A stretch of DNA of 29,472 bases. Source: CAZNMF01 sp035547155. GTDB taxonomy: Bacteria; Acidobacteriota; Vicinamibacteria; Vicinamibacterales; SCN-69-37. The first letter of the stretch is position 1. Each line of letters opens with the position of its first letter. Of this stretch, positions 6,784-14,668 are shown piece after piece. The DNA is taken from the NCBI GenBank assembly GCA_035547155.1, contig DASZVJ010000227.1:1-29472 (forward strand). Reading direction: 5' to 3'. The position numbers and the translations under genes are program-made. Below the pieces are notes generated by a model that worked only from the letters and a program-made list of their open reading frames with translations, was not told where the DNA came from and ran no database searches.

Positions 6784-8916
6784 GTGCCCTCACGAACGAC
6801 TTTTGTGTCCCGTCATCTGCAGCGTCCGCCCGCGGCGACTGCGGATCACCTGGTCCGGCAAGGCCTGCTGAAGCTGCTTGCGATCAAAGACTCCGACGTG
6901 CGGCTGCTGACGCTCGAACAGTGTCGCGACGCGGTCGACAAGAGCCTGCACGCCGGCGGTGCGTTCTCGGCGACGATTCCGCTCGTCACGCTCTACTACG
7001 GCGGCTTTCTCGACTATGACGTCGCCGATCCGACGCGGCGCGGACAGGATCTGTTCGTCCTGAGCAAAGGCCACGCGGTCGCCGCGCTCGCGTCCATCTA
7101 CGCGGAGCTCGGATATTTCGATCGATCGATCCTGCGCAACTCGCGCGCGTTCCACAGCATCCTCAACGGCCATCCCGGGCCGCTGCTGCCAGGCGTGCAT
7201 CTGGCCACGGGCCCGATGGGTCAGGGCCTCGCCGTCGCCCAAGGCTTCGCGATCGCCGGCCGCACGTCGCCGCGCTTCGACGCGTACGCGATCTGCGGCG
7301 ACGGCGAGATGCAGGAAGGCCCGATCTGGGAAACGGTCATGTACGCGGGCCAGAACCATCTGGACAACCTGTGCGTGATGATCGATCGCAACAACGGCCA
7401 GCTCGACCTCGCGAACCGGATGGTCTTCCCGATGCCGGAGCTCGAGGCCGTCTTCGCCTCGTTCGACTGGGAGGTCCAGCGCGTCGACGCGACCGACTAC
7501 GCGGCAATGTACGCCGCGCTCGAGCGATTCCGCTTCGGTCCACGCAACGGCAAGCCGACCGCGATCGTCTGCCACGCGACGAAGGGCTACGGCGCGCTGT
7601 CGGACACGCTCAACAAGCACAAGGTCACGGTGCCCGACGCGATCGTCGAGCAGGAGATCCGGCTGCAGACGCAGCAGCGGCAAGATCGCGTGCGCGAGCT
7701 GAATGCGTTTCTACGTGATCTCGATCGCGGCGACGATGGCGCGGCGGTGCAGACGACGGTATTGGACCTCGCGCGGCAAATGCATCTGGATGTCGAAAAC
7801 GACGCCGACGGCGAGCGCCTGTTCCCTGCCGTCGTCGGTCCGGTGCTGACGCGCCGCGCACCGGCGCGGACCAAGCGCGTCACGTACGACGCCTCGCTCC
7901 TGCCGCGTCTGGATCCCAAGAAGGACTACGCCGCGAGTGACGTCGTCACCGCTGCGATGAAGGTCTTCGCGCGCGACCGCGCCGTCATCTCGATCGACGC
8001 CGACCTCGCGTCGACGAGCGGCCTCGAGGGCGGCGTCGCCGCCGTCGATCAGCGGCGCGCACTGAATGTCGGCGTGGCCGAAGCGAACATGATGGGCCTC
8101 GGCGAGGCGTTCGCGATCCTCGGCCATCAGACGTGGATCAGCACGTTCTGCCCGTTCTTCGACTGGAAGGTCATGCGCCGCATCGCCGTCGGCCAGCAGG
8201 AGCGGGTCGAGGCGATGGCCGCGCCGGACGGCTGGCTGAGCGAGGGCCACGGCCTCGATCTCGTGATGCTCGCGACCGCCGCGAACTTCGAGACTCGGAC
8301 CAACGGCGCGACGCACATGGGCAACGACGACAACCTCGTCTTCGACGCCATCGCGCACGTCACCATCATCGACATCTCGTGCCCGCAGCAGATGCTCGCG
8401 TTCATGCGCTGGTCGATGGAGGGCAACCGCGGGCTCGTCTATGTGCGCGTGATGCGGACCTCGTCGGCCGTGATCTACGGCAGCGACTATACGTTCGAGC
8501 TCGGGAAAGGCCGTCGCCTGCGATCGAGCGCGAACGATCGCGCCGTCATCGTCTCGAGCGGACGCGGCGTCCACGAGGCGCTCGCCGCCGCCGACGCGTG
8601 CGCGACGAACGGACTCACCGTCGGCGTCGTCGACATGCCGTCGATCGACGAGGCGCTCCTATTGGAGCTGTACGAGTCCGGCGTTTTGCTCTGCGTCGCC
8701 GAGCAGAACAACGGCTACATCCTGCAGCATCTGATTCGGACGCTATATCGACGCCGAGCCACAACGACGAGCACCGAGCGCGTCCTCGCCATCAACACGC
8801 TCGACGCAAACGGCCGTCCGCAGTTCATTCATTCAGGCACGTACGAAGAGCTGACGGCCGCATTCGGTCTGACCGGACCGCAGATCGCCGACGCGGTCCG
8901 CAAGCGACTCTCGTGA
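6784..8916 (+). CDS. Fused full-length transketolase, divergent type
   Basis: The 710-residue protein joins both thiamine-diphosphate halves. The N-terminal half has SKGHAVAAL, TGPMGQGLAVAQG and GDGEMQEG (172-175), which binds the metal-diphosphate. The C-terminal pyrimidine-binding half has NVGVAEANMMGLGEA with the likely catalytic Glu433, followed by the transketolase C-terminal domain. Transketolase transfers C2 ketol units between sugar phosphates. Motifs resemble the split (two-subunit) type more than housekeeping enzymes: the usual EQN is EAN, and GATHMGNDD stands where an ExxPTHQ-type motif is common. I chose GTG 6784; the open frame continues upstream to 6157 only as an antisense shadow of the SDR gene, and GTG 6805 is an alternative. 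It is first gene of an operon with a cupin (16-bp spacing) and an SDR, so a specialised catabolic substrate is inferred. Confidence 0.85.
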   Translation: MPSRTTFVSRHLQRPPAATADHLVRQGLLKLLAIKDSDVRLLTLEQCRDAVDKSLHAGGAFSATIPLVTLYYGGFLDYDVADPTRRGQDLFVLSKGHAVAALASIYAELGYFDRSILRNSRAFHSILNGHPGPLLPGVHLATGPMGQGLAVAQGFAIAGRTSPRFDAYAICGDGEMQEGPIWETVMYAGQNHLDNLCVMIDRNNGQLDLANRMVFPMPELEAVFASFDWEVQRVDATDYAAMYAALERFRFGPRNGKPTAIVCHATKGYGALSDTLNKHKVTVPDAIVEQEIRLQTQQRQDRVRELNAFLRDLDRGDDGAAVQTTVLDLARQMHLDVENDADGERLFPAVVGPVLTRRAPARTKRVTYDASLLPRLDPKKDYAASDVVTAAMKVFARDRAVISIDADLASTSGLEGGVAAVDQRRALNVGVAEANMMGLGEAFAILGHQTWISTFCPFFDWKVMRRIAVGQQERVEAMAAPDGWLSEGHGLDLVMLATAANFETRTNGATHMGNDDNLVFDAIAHVTIIDISCPQQMLAFMRWSMEGNRGLVYVRVMRTSSAVIYGSDYTFELGKGRRLRSSANDRAVIVSSGRGVHEALAAADACATNGLTVGVVDMPSIDEALLLELYESGVLLCVAEQNNGYILQHLIRTLYRRRATTTSTERVLAINTLDANGRPQFIHSGTYEELTAAFGLTGPQIADAVRKRLS

Positions 8917-8932
8917 TCTTCTGGAGCGATCG

Positions 8933-9319
8933 ATGAGCGTTCCTGTTCTCCACGAAACCGACGTCGACGAGCTCGATCTGCCCGGACGCCGCCTGCGCTG
9001 GGTCGTGTCGAAGGACGCGATCGCCGCGAAACACTGCTCTGCCTGTGTGATTCGCGTGCCGCCGGGCGAGCGCTGCCGGCCCGCGCACTCGCACCCGAAC
9101 GGCGAGGAAATCATCTACATCATCACCGGCACCGGCCGCGTGCTCGTCAACGGTGAAGTCGCGCCCGTGCGCGCGGGCTCCGTCGTGCTCTTCCCGCAAG
9201 GCGAAGTGCACATGCTGCACAACACCGGCGACGAGGAGATGAAAGTCGTCTGCTTCTTCGCGCCGCCGACGGGCCTCGAGAATTACCGCATGTTCGAGGA
9301 CGTCGACTTTCCCGATTGA
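8933..9319 (+). CDS. Small metal-binding cupin (possibly KdgF-like)
   Basis: This is a 128-residue single-domain cupin. Motif 1 is PAHSHPNGEEIIYIITGTG with His52, His54 and Glu58/59; motif 2 is FPQGEVHMLHNTG with His93, which together supply a 3-His/1-Glu metal site. Such small cupins include sugar isomerases and KdgF, which linearises 4,5-unsaturated uronates, as well as dioxygenase-like and regulatory proteins. ATG 8933 has CTGGAG upstream and follows the transketolase stop by 16 bases. The next SDR gene begins 6 bases after its stop. Given KdgT and a KduD-like SDR nearby, a role in unsaturated uronate or keto-sugar isomerisation is plausible but not shown. Confidence 0.8.
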   Translation: MSVPVLHETDVDELDLPGRRLRWVVSKDAIAAKHCSACVIRVPPGERCRPAHSHPNGEEIIYIITGTGRVLVNGEVAPVRAGSVVLFPQGEVHMLHNTGDEEMKVVCFFAPPTGLENYRMFEDVDFPD

Positions 9320-9325
9320 GATCTC

Positions 9326-10105
9326 ATGTCTGACTTCTCCGCGTTCGATCTCCAGGACAAAATCGCCATCGTCACCGGCGCGTCGCAAGGCATTGGACGC
9401 GCGATCGCGCTCGGCCTCGCGAAGGCCGGCGCGCACGTCGTGCTCGCGAAACATCCGAGCGGCCGTCACGAGGAAATCAAAGCGGTCCAGGCCGAGATCG
9501 AGGCGCTCGGCCGCAAGGCGATCGTCGTCCTGACCGACGTCGCCGAGGTCAAACAGGTGCAGGCCCTGATCGACACGACCGTGAAGACGTTCGGCCGCGT
9601 CGACATCCTCGTCAACAACGCGGGCTGGACGGGCACGACGCCCGCTCTCGACGTGACGGAAGACGAATACGACAAGACGATGGCCTCGTCGCTGAAGAGC
9701 GTGTTCTTCGCGTGCCAGGCCGCGGCGCGCGTGATGATTCCCAATGGCGGCGGCGCGATCATCAACATCGGATCGAACTTCGGCGTCGTCGCGTTCAAGG
9801 GCCGATCGGTCTACGCCGCGGCGAAGGCCGGCGTCCATCACCTCTCGCGTGCACTGTCGCTCGAGTGGGCCAGCCAAGGCGTGCGCGTCAACGTCGTCGC
9901 GCCGTGCATCACCGAAACGGAATCGCGAAAGAACATCCTCGAGCGGCCTGGATACAAGGAATGGGCGACGACGCAGATGCTCCCCGTCGGACGCTGGAAT
10001 CAGCCGGAGGATCTCATCGGCGCCGTGTTGTTTCTGGCGAGCCCGCTGTCAGCAATGGTCGTCGGCCACGTCCTCATGGTCGACGGCGGATGGACGATTC
10101 AGTAA
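9326..10105 (+). CDS. SDR-family dehydrogenase, KduD-like
   Basis: This 259-residue classical SDR has TGASQGIGRAIALGLA, NNAG, catalytic Ser in IINIGSNFG, YAAAK and an ending MVVGHVLMVDGGW. Its layout is close to 2-dehydro-3-deoxy-gluconate 5-dehydrogenase (KduD): F-L-x-x-K start, SLKSVFFACQAAARVMI, and PVGRWNQPEDLIGAVLFLAS. KduD reduces 2,5-diketo-3-deoxygluconate to KDG in uronate degradation, matching the KdgT permease upstream. It is the third gene of the transketolase-cupin-SDR operon. The SDR assignment is secure; the KduD role is an inference from sequence resemblance and context, since SDR substrate calls are often wrong. Confidence 0.82.
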   Translation: MSDFSAFDLQDKIAIVTGASQGIGRAIALGLAKAGAHVVLAKHPSGRHEEIKAVQAEIEALGRKAIVVLTDVAEVKQVQALIDTTVKTFGRVDILVNNAGWTGTTPALDVTEDEYDKTMASSLKSVFFACQAAARVMIPNGGGAIINIGSNFGVVAFKGRSVYAAAKAGVHHLSRALSLEWASQGVRVNVVAPCITETESRKNILERPGYKEWATTQMLPVGRWNQPEDLIGAVLFLASPLSAMVVGHVLMVDGGWTIQ

Positions 10106-10132
10106 CAGGCTACCGGCCACCGACGATGGCAG

Positions 10133-10214
10133 CGGGCGGCCACAAGGGCCCCCGTGCCCGCCGAGCGGATCCGCCGGCAAGCCATATCGTAGGGGCGCCC
10201 CTTGTGGGCGCCCG
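10133..10214. repeat. Opposed pair of dispersed hairpin repeats
   Basis: Two copies of the GGGCGGCCACAAGGGC-type hairpin lie in opposite orientation: 10133-10162 and 10188-10214 (CGTAGGGGCGCCCC-TTGTG-GGCGCCCG). They fill the spacer between the convergent SDR and msrA genes. The paired, inverted organisation recalls BIME-type REP pairs. No gene fits in this gap (10106-10220). Confidence 0.75.
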
Positions 10215-10220
10215 GACGCG

Positions 10221-10913
10221 TCAGTGTCTTCCCGCTACCCTCACGGGCTGCTCGGCGTACAACGCAGGCAACAGCCGCCTGAAATTCTCGAGCTTCGGCA
10301 GATCGTTGACGACGATGTAGGGATAGGTCGGGTGCGCGATCAGGAAATCCTGATGGTAGTCCTCGGCCGGATAGAACGCGGTGAACTTGTCGACGCGCGT
10401 GACGATCGGACGTGAGAACGTGGCCGCCTTCGTCATCTGCGCGATGTACGCGTCCGCGATCTGCTTCTGCTGATCGGTCGTGTAGAAGATGTTCGATCGG
10501 TAGCTGGTGCCGACGTCCGGTCCTTGCCGGTTGAGCTGCGTCGGATCGTGTGCGACCGAGAAATAGACGCGCAGGAGCGTGCCATACGAGACCTTCGCGG
10601 GATCGTACGTAATCTGCACCGACTCGGCGTGACCGGTCGTCTCCGTGCTCACATCCTCGTACGAGGGATTCGGCCGCGCGCCGCCCGAATAGCCGGCCAC
10701 GACGCGTGACACGCCGCTGACGTGTTCGAACACCGCCTGCACGCCCCAGAAACATCCACCAGCCAACACGGCCGTCTGCGGTCCCGTGCCGGACGGCGCC
10801 GGATCCAGGGCGGCCACGGGAACCGCCACCGGTGCGTCCGCCGGACGTGTCTCGAACGCGAATGCCGCGCCGGCCGCCGCCAGAATGCAACCCAACACCA
10901 GAACACGTCGCAT
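10221..10913 (-). CDS. msrA: Peptide-methionine (S)-S-oxide reductase MsrA, exported
   Basis: MsrA reduces methionine-S-sulfoxide in proteins. The 230-residue product has the catalytic GGCFWG motif (Cys54), VVAGYSGG, GHAESVQITYDP, YFSVAHDPTQLNRQGPDVGTSYRS and FYPAEDYHQDF. An N-terminal signal sequence (MRRVLVLGCILAAAGAAFAF) and a 25-residue spacer suggest periplasmic repair. No cysteine is seen at the C-terminus, so recycling would not use the usual C-terminal resolving Cys. I chose ATG 10913, which has GAGGAG with six-base spacing; the TTG at 10931 is less likely. The gene sits 39 bases downstream of the ICMT methyltransferase on the same strand and could share its transcript, though function looks unrelated. 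Confidence 0.93.
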   Translation of the reverse strand: MRRVLVLGCILAAAGAAFAFETRPADAPVAVPVAALDPAPSGTGPQTAVLAGGCFWGVQAVFEHVSGVSRVVAGYSGGARPNPSYEDVSTETTGHAESVQITYDPAKVSYGTLLRVYFSVAHDPTQLNRQGPDVGTSYRSNIFYTTDQQKQIADAYIAQMTKAATFSRPIVTRVDKFTAFYPAEDYHQDFLIAHPTYPYIVVNDLPKLENFRRLLPALYAEQPVRVAGRH

Positions 10914-10952
10914 GAGGAGCTCCTCTCGCAATGATAGCGCCCGGCGACGAGA

Positions 10953-11552
10953 TTATTCCCGCGTCTCGCCCGCCGGCCCGCGTCCACGCGGCGATGGCAC
11001 GAATCGCGGCCGGGCGCCAAAGAGCACCGCGTAGCCGTTGTCCGTCGCGAGCGCGCGCTCCTCGGCCGTGATGCGAAACGCGAGCAGCACCGCGTTGGCC
11101 ACGCTGAAGATCGCCGCCGTCCAGACGGCGCCGTGCACGAGCGGCAGCGCCGCGATCTCGAGGATCACGCCGAGATAGTTCGGATGCCGCAGATAGCGGT
11201 AGACACCGATCGTCACCGGCGGCTCGAGCGGCAGCGTCAGGATGCGGATCGTCCAGCGCGTTCCAAGCGCGCGCATCGCAAAAAGCCGCAAGATCTGCCC
11301 GCACGCGAATACGACGAACGCGCCTGCGGCCAGTGCTGGGCGAAACGGCGGCGTCAGCAGCCAGACTTCGGCGCACATGGCGACGAGCCACGTCACGTGC
11401 ATCGCGGCCATCGCCGGCACCTGCCACGAGGCGCGCTCGACGGCACCGTGCGCGCGCAGCCACCGCTCGTGACGCCGGCTGCGGCGCACTTCGAACAGCC
11501 GCTGCGTCGCGACCGCGAGCACGAGCATCGTGAAGGCGATGCGCGTCACCAT
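10953..11552 (-). CDS. Isoprenylcysteine carboxyl methyltransferase (ICMT) family membrane methyltransferase
   Basis: This is a 199-residue integral membrane protein with four or so hydrophobic segments and the ICMT/phospholipid-methyltransferase signature near the C-terminus (GVYRYLRHPNYLGVILEI, then a late ITAEERAL). Family members use S-adenosylmethionine to methylate lipophilic acceptors at the membrane. Its ATG overlaps the last 7 bases (11546-11552) of the type III polyketide synthase gene, a tight translational coupling. In Bacillus the homologous pair BpsA/BpsB makes alkylpyrones and methylates them, so this protein probably O-methylates the pyrone or resorcinol made by its neighbour. 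The C-terminal tail (PSPRGRGPAGETRE) is basic and cytoplasmic. Confidence 0.85.
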   Translation of the reverse strand: MVTRIAFTMLVLAVATQRLFEVRRSRRHERWLRAHGAVERASWQVPAMAAMHVTWLVAMCAEVWLLTPPFRPALAAGAFVVFACGQILRLFAMRALGTRWTIRILTLPLEPPVTIGVYRYLRHPNYLGVILEIAALPLVHGAVWTAAIFSVANAVLLAFRITAEERALATDNGYAVLFGARPRFVPSPRGRGPAGETRE

Positions 11553-12610
11553 CGCAGCAGCACCAGCTCCGCGCAGAAGCCCGGGCCCATCGCGAACAGC
11601 AGCGACGATCCCGTCCGTCGGGCGGCGCCGCCGTGCAGCACGTCACCGAGCAGCACGAGCACCGACGCCGACGACAGATTGCCGAACGCCGCGAGACTGC
11701 GACGGCTCGCGTCGAGTGTGCCGCGCTCGAGGTCCAGGCCTTGCTCGACCGCGTCGACGACGGCGGGACCGCCTGGGTGCGCGACATAGCCGGACAGATC
11801 GCCAGGCGCCAAACCGTGCCCGGCGAGAAAGTCACGCGCGGCGTGCGAGAACGGCCCGCGCGCAATCTCCGGCACCGATCCGCTGAGCACGATGCGAAAT
11901 CCCGTGTCGACGATGTCCCATCCCATCGTGTGCTCGGTGTGCTCGAACAGCACCGAGCGCGTATCGGCGACCGACGGTCCGCGCGCGGCGAGCGGATGTG
12001 CATCGCCCACGAGCACGACGCACGCGGCGCCATCGCCGAACAACGCCGACGCGATGATGTTGGCGATCGACGTGTCCGAGAGCTGGAACGTGAGCGAGCA
12101 CAGCTCGACGCACAGCAGCAGCGCGGCGTGCTGCGGAAACGCGCGGAGGTACTCGGAGACGCGCGCGAGGCCGGCCGCGCCGCCGACGCAGCCGAGACCG
12201 AACAGCGGCACGCGCCGACAGTCGCTCTGGAAACCGCCGATCGCGGTCATCAGGCGCGCGTCGAGCGACGGCGCTGTAATGCCGGTGATCGTGTTCGACG
12301 CGAACAACGAGATGTCAGACGGCTCGAGGCCCGCGCGGGCCAGCGCCCCGCGCACCGCTCCCGCGCCAAGCTCGCGCGCGTGCTCCAGCCAGATCGCGCT
12401 GCGCTCCGCGAAGCCCCCGAGCTGCGGATACGCATCGAGCGGCAGCACCAGGTGGCGCCCACGGACGCCGACGGACGTAAAGAACTGCGCGATGCGCTCC
12501 GGCGTGGCCGCGCCTCGCCCGCCGGCGACGCGCAGAAACCCACGTGCGATGTCGTCCTGTGCGACATAGCGCGACGGAAAGCACGCGTCGGCAGCAACGA
12601 TTGTCGGCAT
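11546..12610 (-). CDS. Type III polyketide synthase (chalcone/stilbene synthase superfamily)
   Basis: This 354-residue enzyme is a homodimeric ketosynthase that condenses malonyl-CoA onto an acyl-CoA starter to make alkylpyrones or alkylresorcinols. The complete Cys-His-Asn triad is visible: Cys141 in FGLGCVGGAAG, His278 in YVAHPGGPAVV and Asn311 in FGNLSSASVLV. GDGAACVVLVGD and a C-terminal AMGPGFCAELVLL also fit. ATG 12610 is divergent from the topoisomerase gene with a 172-bp spacer. It overlaps an ICMT-family methyltransferase, so the two likely form a compact biosynthetic unit for a methylated lipid pyrone. Starter and product are unknown. Confidence 0.93.
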   Translation of the reverse strand: MPTIVAADACFPSRYVAQDDIARGFLRVAGGRGAATPERIAQFFTSVGVRGRHLVLPLDAYPQLGGFAERSAIWLEHARELGAGAVRGALARAGLEPSDISLFASNTITGITAPSLDARLMTAIGGFQSDCRRVPLFGLGCVGGAAGLARVSEYLRAFPQHAALLLCVELCSLTFQLSDTSIANIIASALFGDGAACVVLVGDAHPLAARGPSVADTRSVLFEHTEHTMGWDIVDTGFRIVLSGSVPEIARGPFSHAARDFLAGHGLAPGDLSGYVAHPGGPAVVDAVEQGLDLERGTLDASRRSLAAFGNLSSASVLVLLGDVLHGGAARRTGSSLLFAMGPGFCAELVLLRW

Positions 12611-12693
12611 GACGGATGTCTGAGTCTGTCACAGACATACGAAGCGAGCGACGGACGAAGGGCGATGACCATAGATAGATGTAGGCCGGGTCT

Positions 12694-12722
12694 TTGACAG
12701 AACGCTCGGCGCCACATACTGA
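12694..12722 (+). promoter_or_regulatory. Possible sigma-70 promoter for topoisomerase IB gene
   Basis: A consensus -35 TTGACA occurs at 12694-12699, with weak -10 candidates CATACT (12715-12720, 15-bp spacing) or TACTGA (12717-12722, 17-bp spacing). It points toward the topoisomerase gene starting at 12783. The same 172-bp divergent gap also holds the small inverted repeat GTCTG...CAGAC near 12615-12635 close to the polyketide synthase start. The -10 match is poor, so this is tentative. Confidence 0.3.
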
Positions 12723-12782
12723 CGGCAGCATTCCTCAAATTGTCGGAGACCGGCTGGCATCGTTCTCGCAAACACCGCTCGC

Positions 12783-13820
12783 GTGGCCACCCGCGCAGCG
12801 ACAACGCGCCTGCGATACGCAACCGACGATCGGGCGGGCCTCTCGCGCGAGCACACCGTCAATGGCTTCGTCTATCGCCGGCCGGACGGACGCGCGATCG
12901 CGCACGCACCGACGCTCGCACGCATTCGCACACTCGCGATCCCTCCGGCGTGGACGGACGTGTGGATCTCCTGCGATCCGCGTGGGCATCTGCAGGCGAC
13001 CGGCCGCGATGCACGCGGGCGCAAGCAATATCGCTATCATCCCGCGTGGACATCGCAACAGGACGCGGCCAAGTACGAGCGTGTCCTCGCGTTCGCGCAT
13101 GCGCTGCCCGCCGTGCGACGCATCGTCGCGCACGATCTCGCCGCGCCGCCGCTCTCGCGGCCGCGCGTCCTCGCGACCGTCGTGGCGCTCCTCGAGCGCA
13201 CGCACATCCGGGTCGGCAACGACGAGTACGCGCGCGCGAACGGATCGTACGGGTTGACGACGTTGAAGAACGGCCACGTGCGCGTCAGCGGCCGCCACGT
13301 CGAGTTCAGCTTCCGCGGCAAATCCGGCGTGCGCCACGTCATCGCGCTCGACGATCCCGCGCTCGCGCGGGACGTGCGCCGGTGTCAGGAGCTGCCCGGC
13401 CAGTTGTTGTTCGAATATCTCGATGAGGCCGGCCGCGTGCGGCGCGTGAGCTCGACGGACGTCAACCGTTATCTGGGCGCGCTGTCCGACATCGCAATCA
13501 CGGCCGAGGACTTTCGCACGTGGTGGGGCACGATGTCTGCCGCGATCCGGCTGCGCGAGGCCGGCCCGGCGCCGACGGCCGCGGACGCCAGGCGAATCGT
13601 CAATCGCGTCCTCGACGCCGTCGCCGCGGAGCTCGGCAACACGCGCGCGGTTTGCCGGAAAGGCTACGTCCATCCCGACGTAATTGCCGCGTACCTGCAG
13701 GGCATCGTCGCACCGCATGTGCGTTCGCCGCACGCGGCTGGTCTCCGTGCCGAAGAGCGGGACGTGATCGCGCTCATCGAGATGACGTGCGACAGCGCGC
13801 AGACGCGACATGTCGCCTGA
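12783..13820 (+). CDS. DNA topoisomerase IB (bacterial/poxvirus type)
   Basis: The 345-residue protein is a type IB topoisomerase, which relaxes supercoils through a 3'-phosphotyrosine intermediate. Landmarks: IPPAWTDVWISCDPRGHLQATGRDARGRKQYRYHP in the N-terminal domain (broken here by no gaps), HIRVGNDEYARANGSYGLTTL with Arg143, FRGKSG with Lys180, DFRTWWGT with Arg245, and CRKGYVHP with the nucleophile Tyr295. Length is typical for the compact bacterial form. The start is GTG 12783. The following membrane-protein gene overlaps its stop codon. Bacterial TopIB is an accessory enzyme of patchy distribution and is often horizontally acquired. Confidence 0.93.
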   Translation: MATRAATTRLRYATDDRAGLSREHTVNGFVYRRPDGRAIAHAPTLARIRTLAIPPAWTDVWISCDPRGHLQATGRDARGRKQYRYHPAWTSQQDAAKYERVLAFAHALPAVRRIVAHDLAAPPLSRPRVLATVVALLERTHIRVGNDEYARANGSYGLTTLKNGHVRVSGRHVEFSFRGKSGVRHVIALDDPALARDVRRCQELPGQLLFEYLDEAGRVRRVSSTDVNRYLGALSDIAITAEDFRTWWGTMSAAIRLREAGPAPTAADARRIVNRVLDAVAAELGNTRAVCRKGYVHPDVIAAYLQGIVAPHVRSPHAAGLRAEERDVIALIEMTCDSAQTRHVA

Positions 13821-14484
13821 GGTCATGGCCACGATCAAACGCCATGCGCTGCTCCTCGCCCTGCTCGGATTCTTTCTCATCACCGCGGCCGGCGAGATGA
13901 TCGCCGGCCACGCGGCCTGGAATCAGGAACGCGCGGATCACGGCCTGCCGCCGATCGCGTTCCCTGCGTATCTGCACGGCGGACACGTCTGGGAAGCGCT
14001 GTTCGAGAACTGGGAAAGCGAGTTCCTCGAGATGGCGATCTTCGTGGTGCTGACCGCCGTTCTGTGCGAAGAGGGATCGGCCGAGTCGCGGCGTCCCGGC
14101 GCGATCGAGCCGACCGATGCCGATCCCCGCCGCTTCGCGCATCTGCCCGGCGTGCCATGGCCCGTGCGGCGTGGCGGCTGGGTGTTGTGGCTCTACGAGC
14201 GATCGCTCGGGCTCGCCTTCGCGCTGCTGTTCGCGATCGCGTGGCTGGCGCATGCGATCACGGGCTGGCGTGCCGAGCGTGCCTCTGAGGCGCTCCAAGG
14301 CCTGCCGCTCAGCACCTGGCGCGACTGGATCCTGTCGTCGCGATTCTGGTTTCAGTCGCTGCAGAACTGGCAGAGCGAGTTCCTCGGCATCGCGAGCATG
14401 GTGTGGCTGTCGGTGTACCTGCGTCAGCGCGGATCGCCGGAGTCCAAGCCGGTGCACGCGTCGCATCGGGAAACGGGACGATGA
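13810..14484 (+). CDS. Membrane protein resembling DUF6766 family
   Basis: This 224-residue polytopic protein has about four membrane segments (residues ~10-28, ~70-86, ~128-148, ~192-206). It has an internally repeated theme: ENWESEFLEMAIFVVL in the first half and QNWQSEFLGIASMVWL in the second, suggesting an ancient duplication. The start at 13810 overlaps the topoisomerase end by 11 bases; ATG 13825 (five codons later) is an alternative with GAGGT just upstream. Function is unknown. I believe it matches the DUF6766 family, from memory of the WNQERADHG and NWxSEFL patterns. Coupling to TopIB may be simple co-transcription. Confidence 0.7.
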   Translation: MSPEVMATIKRHALLLALLGFFLITAAGEMIAGHAAWNQERADHGLPPIAFPAYLHGGHVWEALFENWESEFLEMAIFVVLTAVLCEEGSAESRRPGAIEPTDADPRRFAHLPGVPWPVRRGGWVLWLYERSLGLAFALLFAIAWLAHAITGWRAERASEALQGLPLSTWRDWILSSRFWFQSLQNWQSEFLGIASMVWLSVYLRQRGSPESKPVHASHRETGR

Positions 14485-14509
14485 CACGACCGGCCACACA
14501 CCTGCCCAA

Positions 14510-14645
14510 TTAGACACGTGGAGACGTGGAGGACCTGGAGATGACGAGCGTGGCTGGTCGACGGCCGCACGTCCCGGCGAGCGGCTATGCCGGGCGCCGC
14601 TCACCAGCCACGTCTCTCCATGCGCGCCATGCCTCCATGTGCCAA
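14510..14645. repeat. Long imperfect palindrome between convergent genes
   Basis: The arm at 14510-14558 (acacgtggagacgtggagg... to cgtggctggt) is mirrored by 14602-14645 (accagccacgtctctcc... to cctccatgtgcc), with a second hairpin nested in the loop (GAGCGGC / GCCGCTC around 14579-14601). It fills the 184-bp spacer between the DUF6766-like and 5'-nucleotidase genes. The unit resembles the array at 29333-29364 (27 of 32 positions alike by eye). No gene is visible in the gap. Confidence 0.75.
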
Positions 14646-14668
14646 TCCCCGACTCGACAGCGATCCGT

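Noticed and set aside
10221..10913. MsrA as a lipoprotein (Cys9 in the signal)
   Set aside because: Only eight residues precede the Cys and VLGC is a poor lipobox; a normal signal sequence is more likely.
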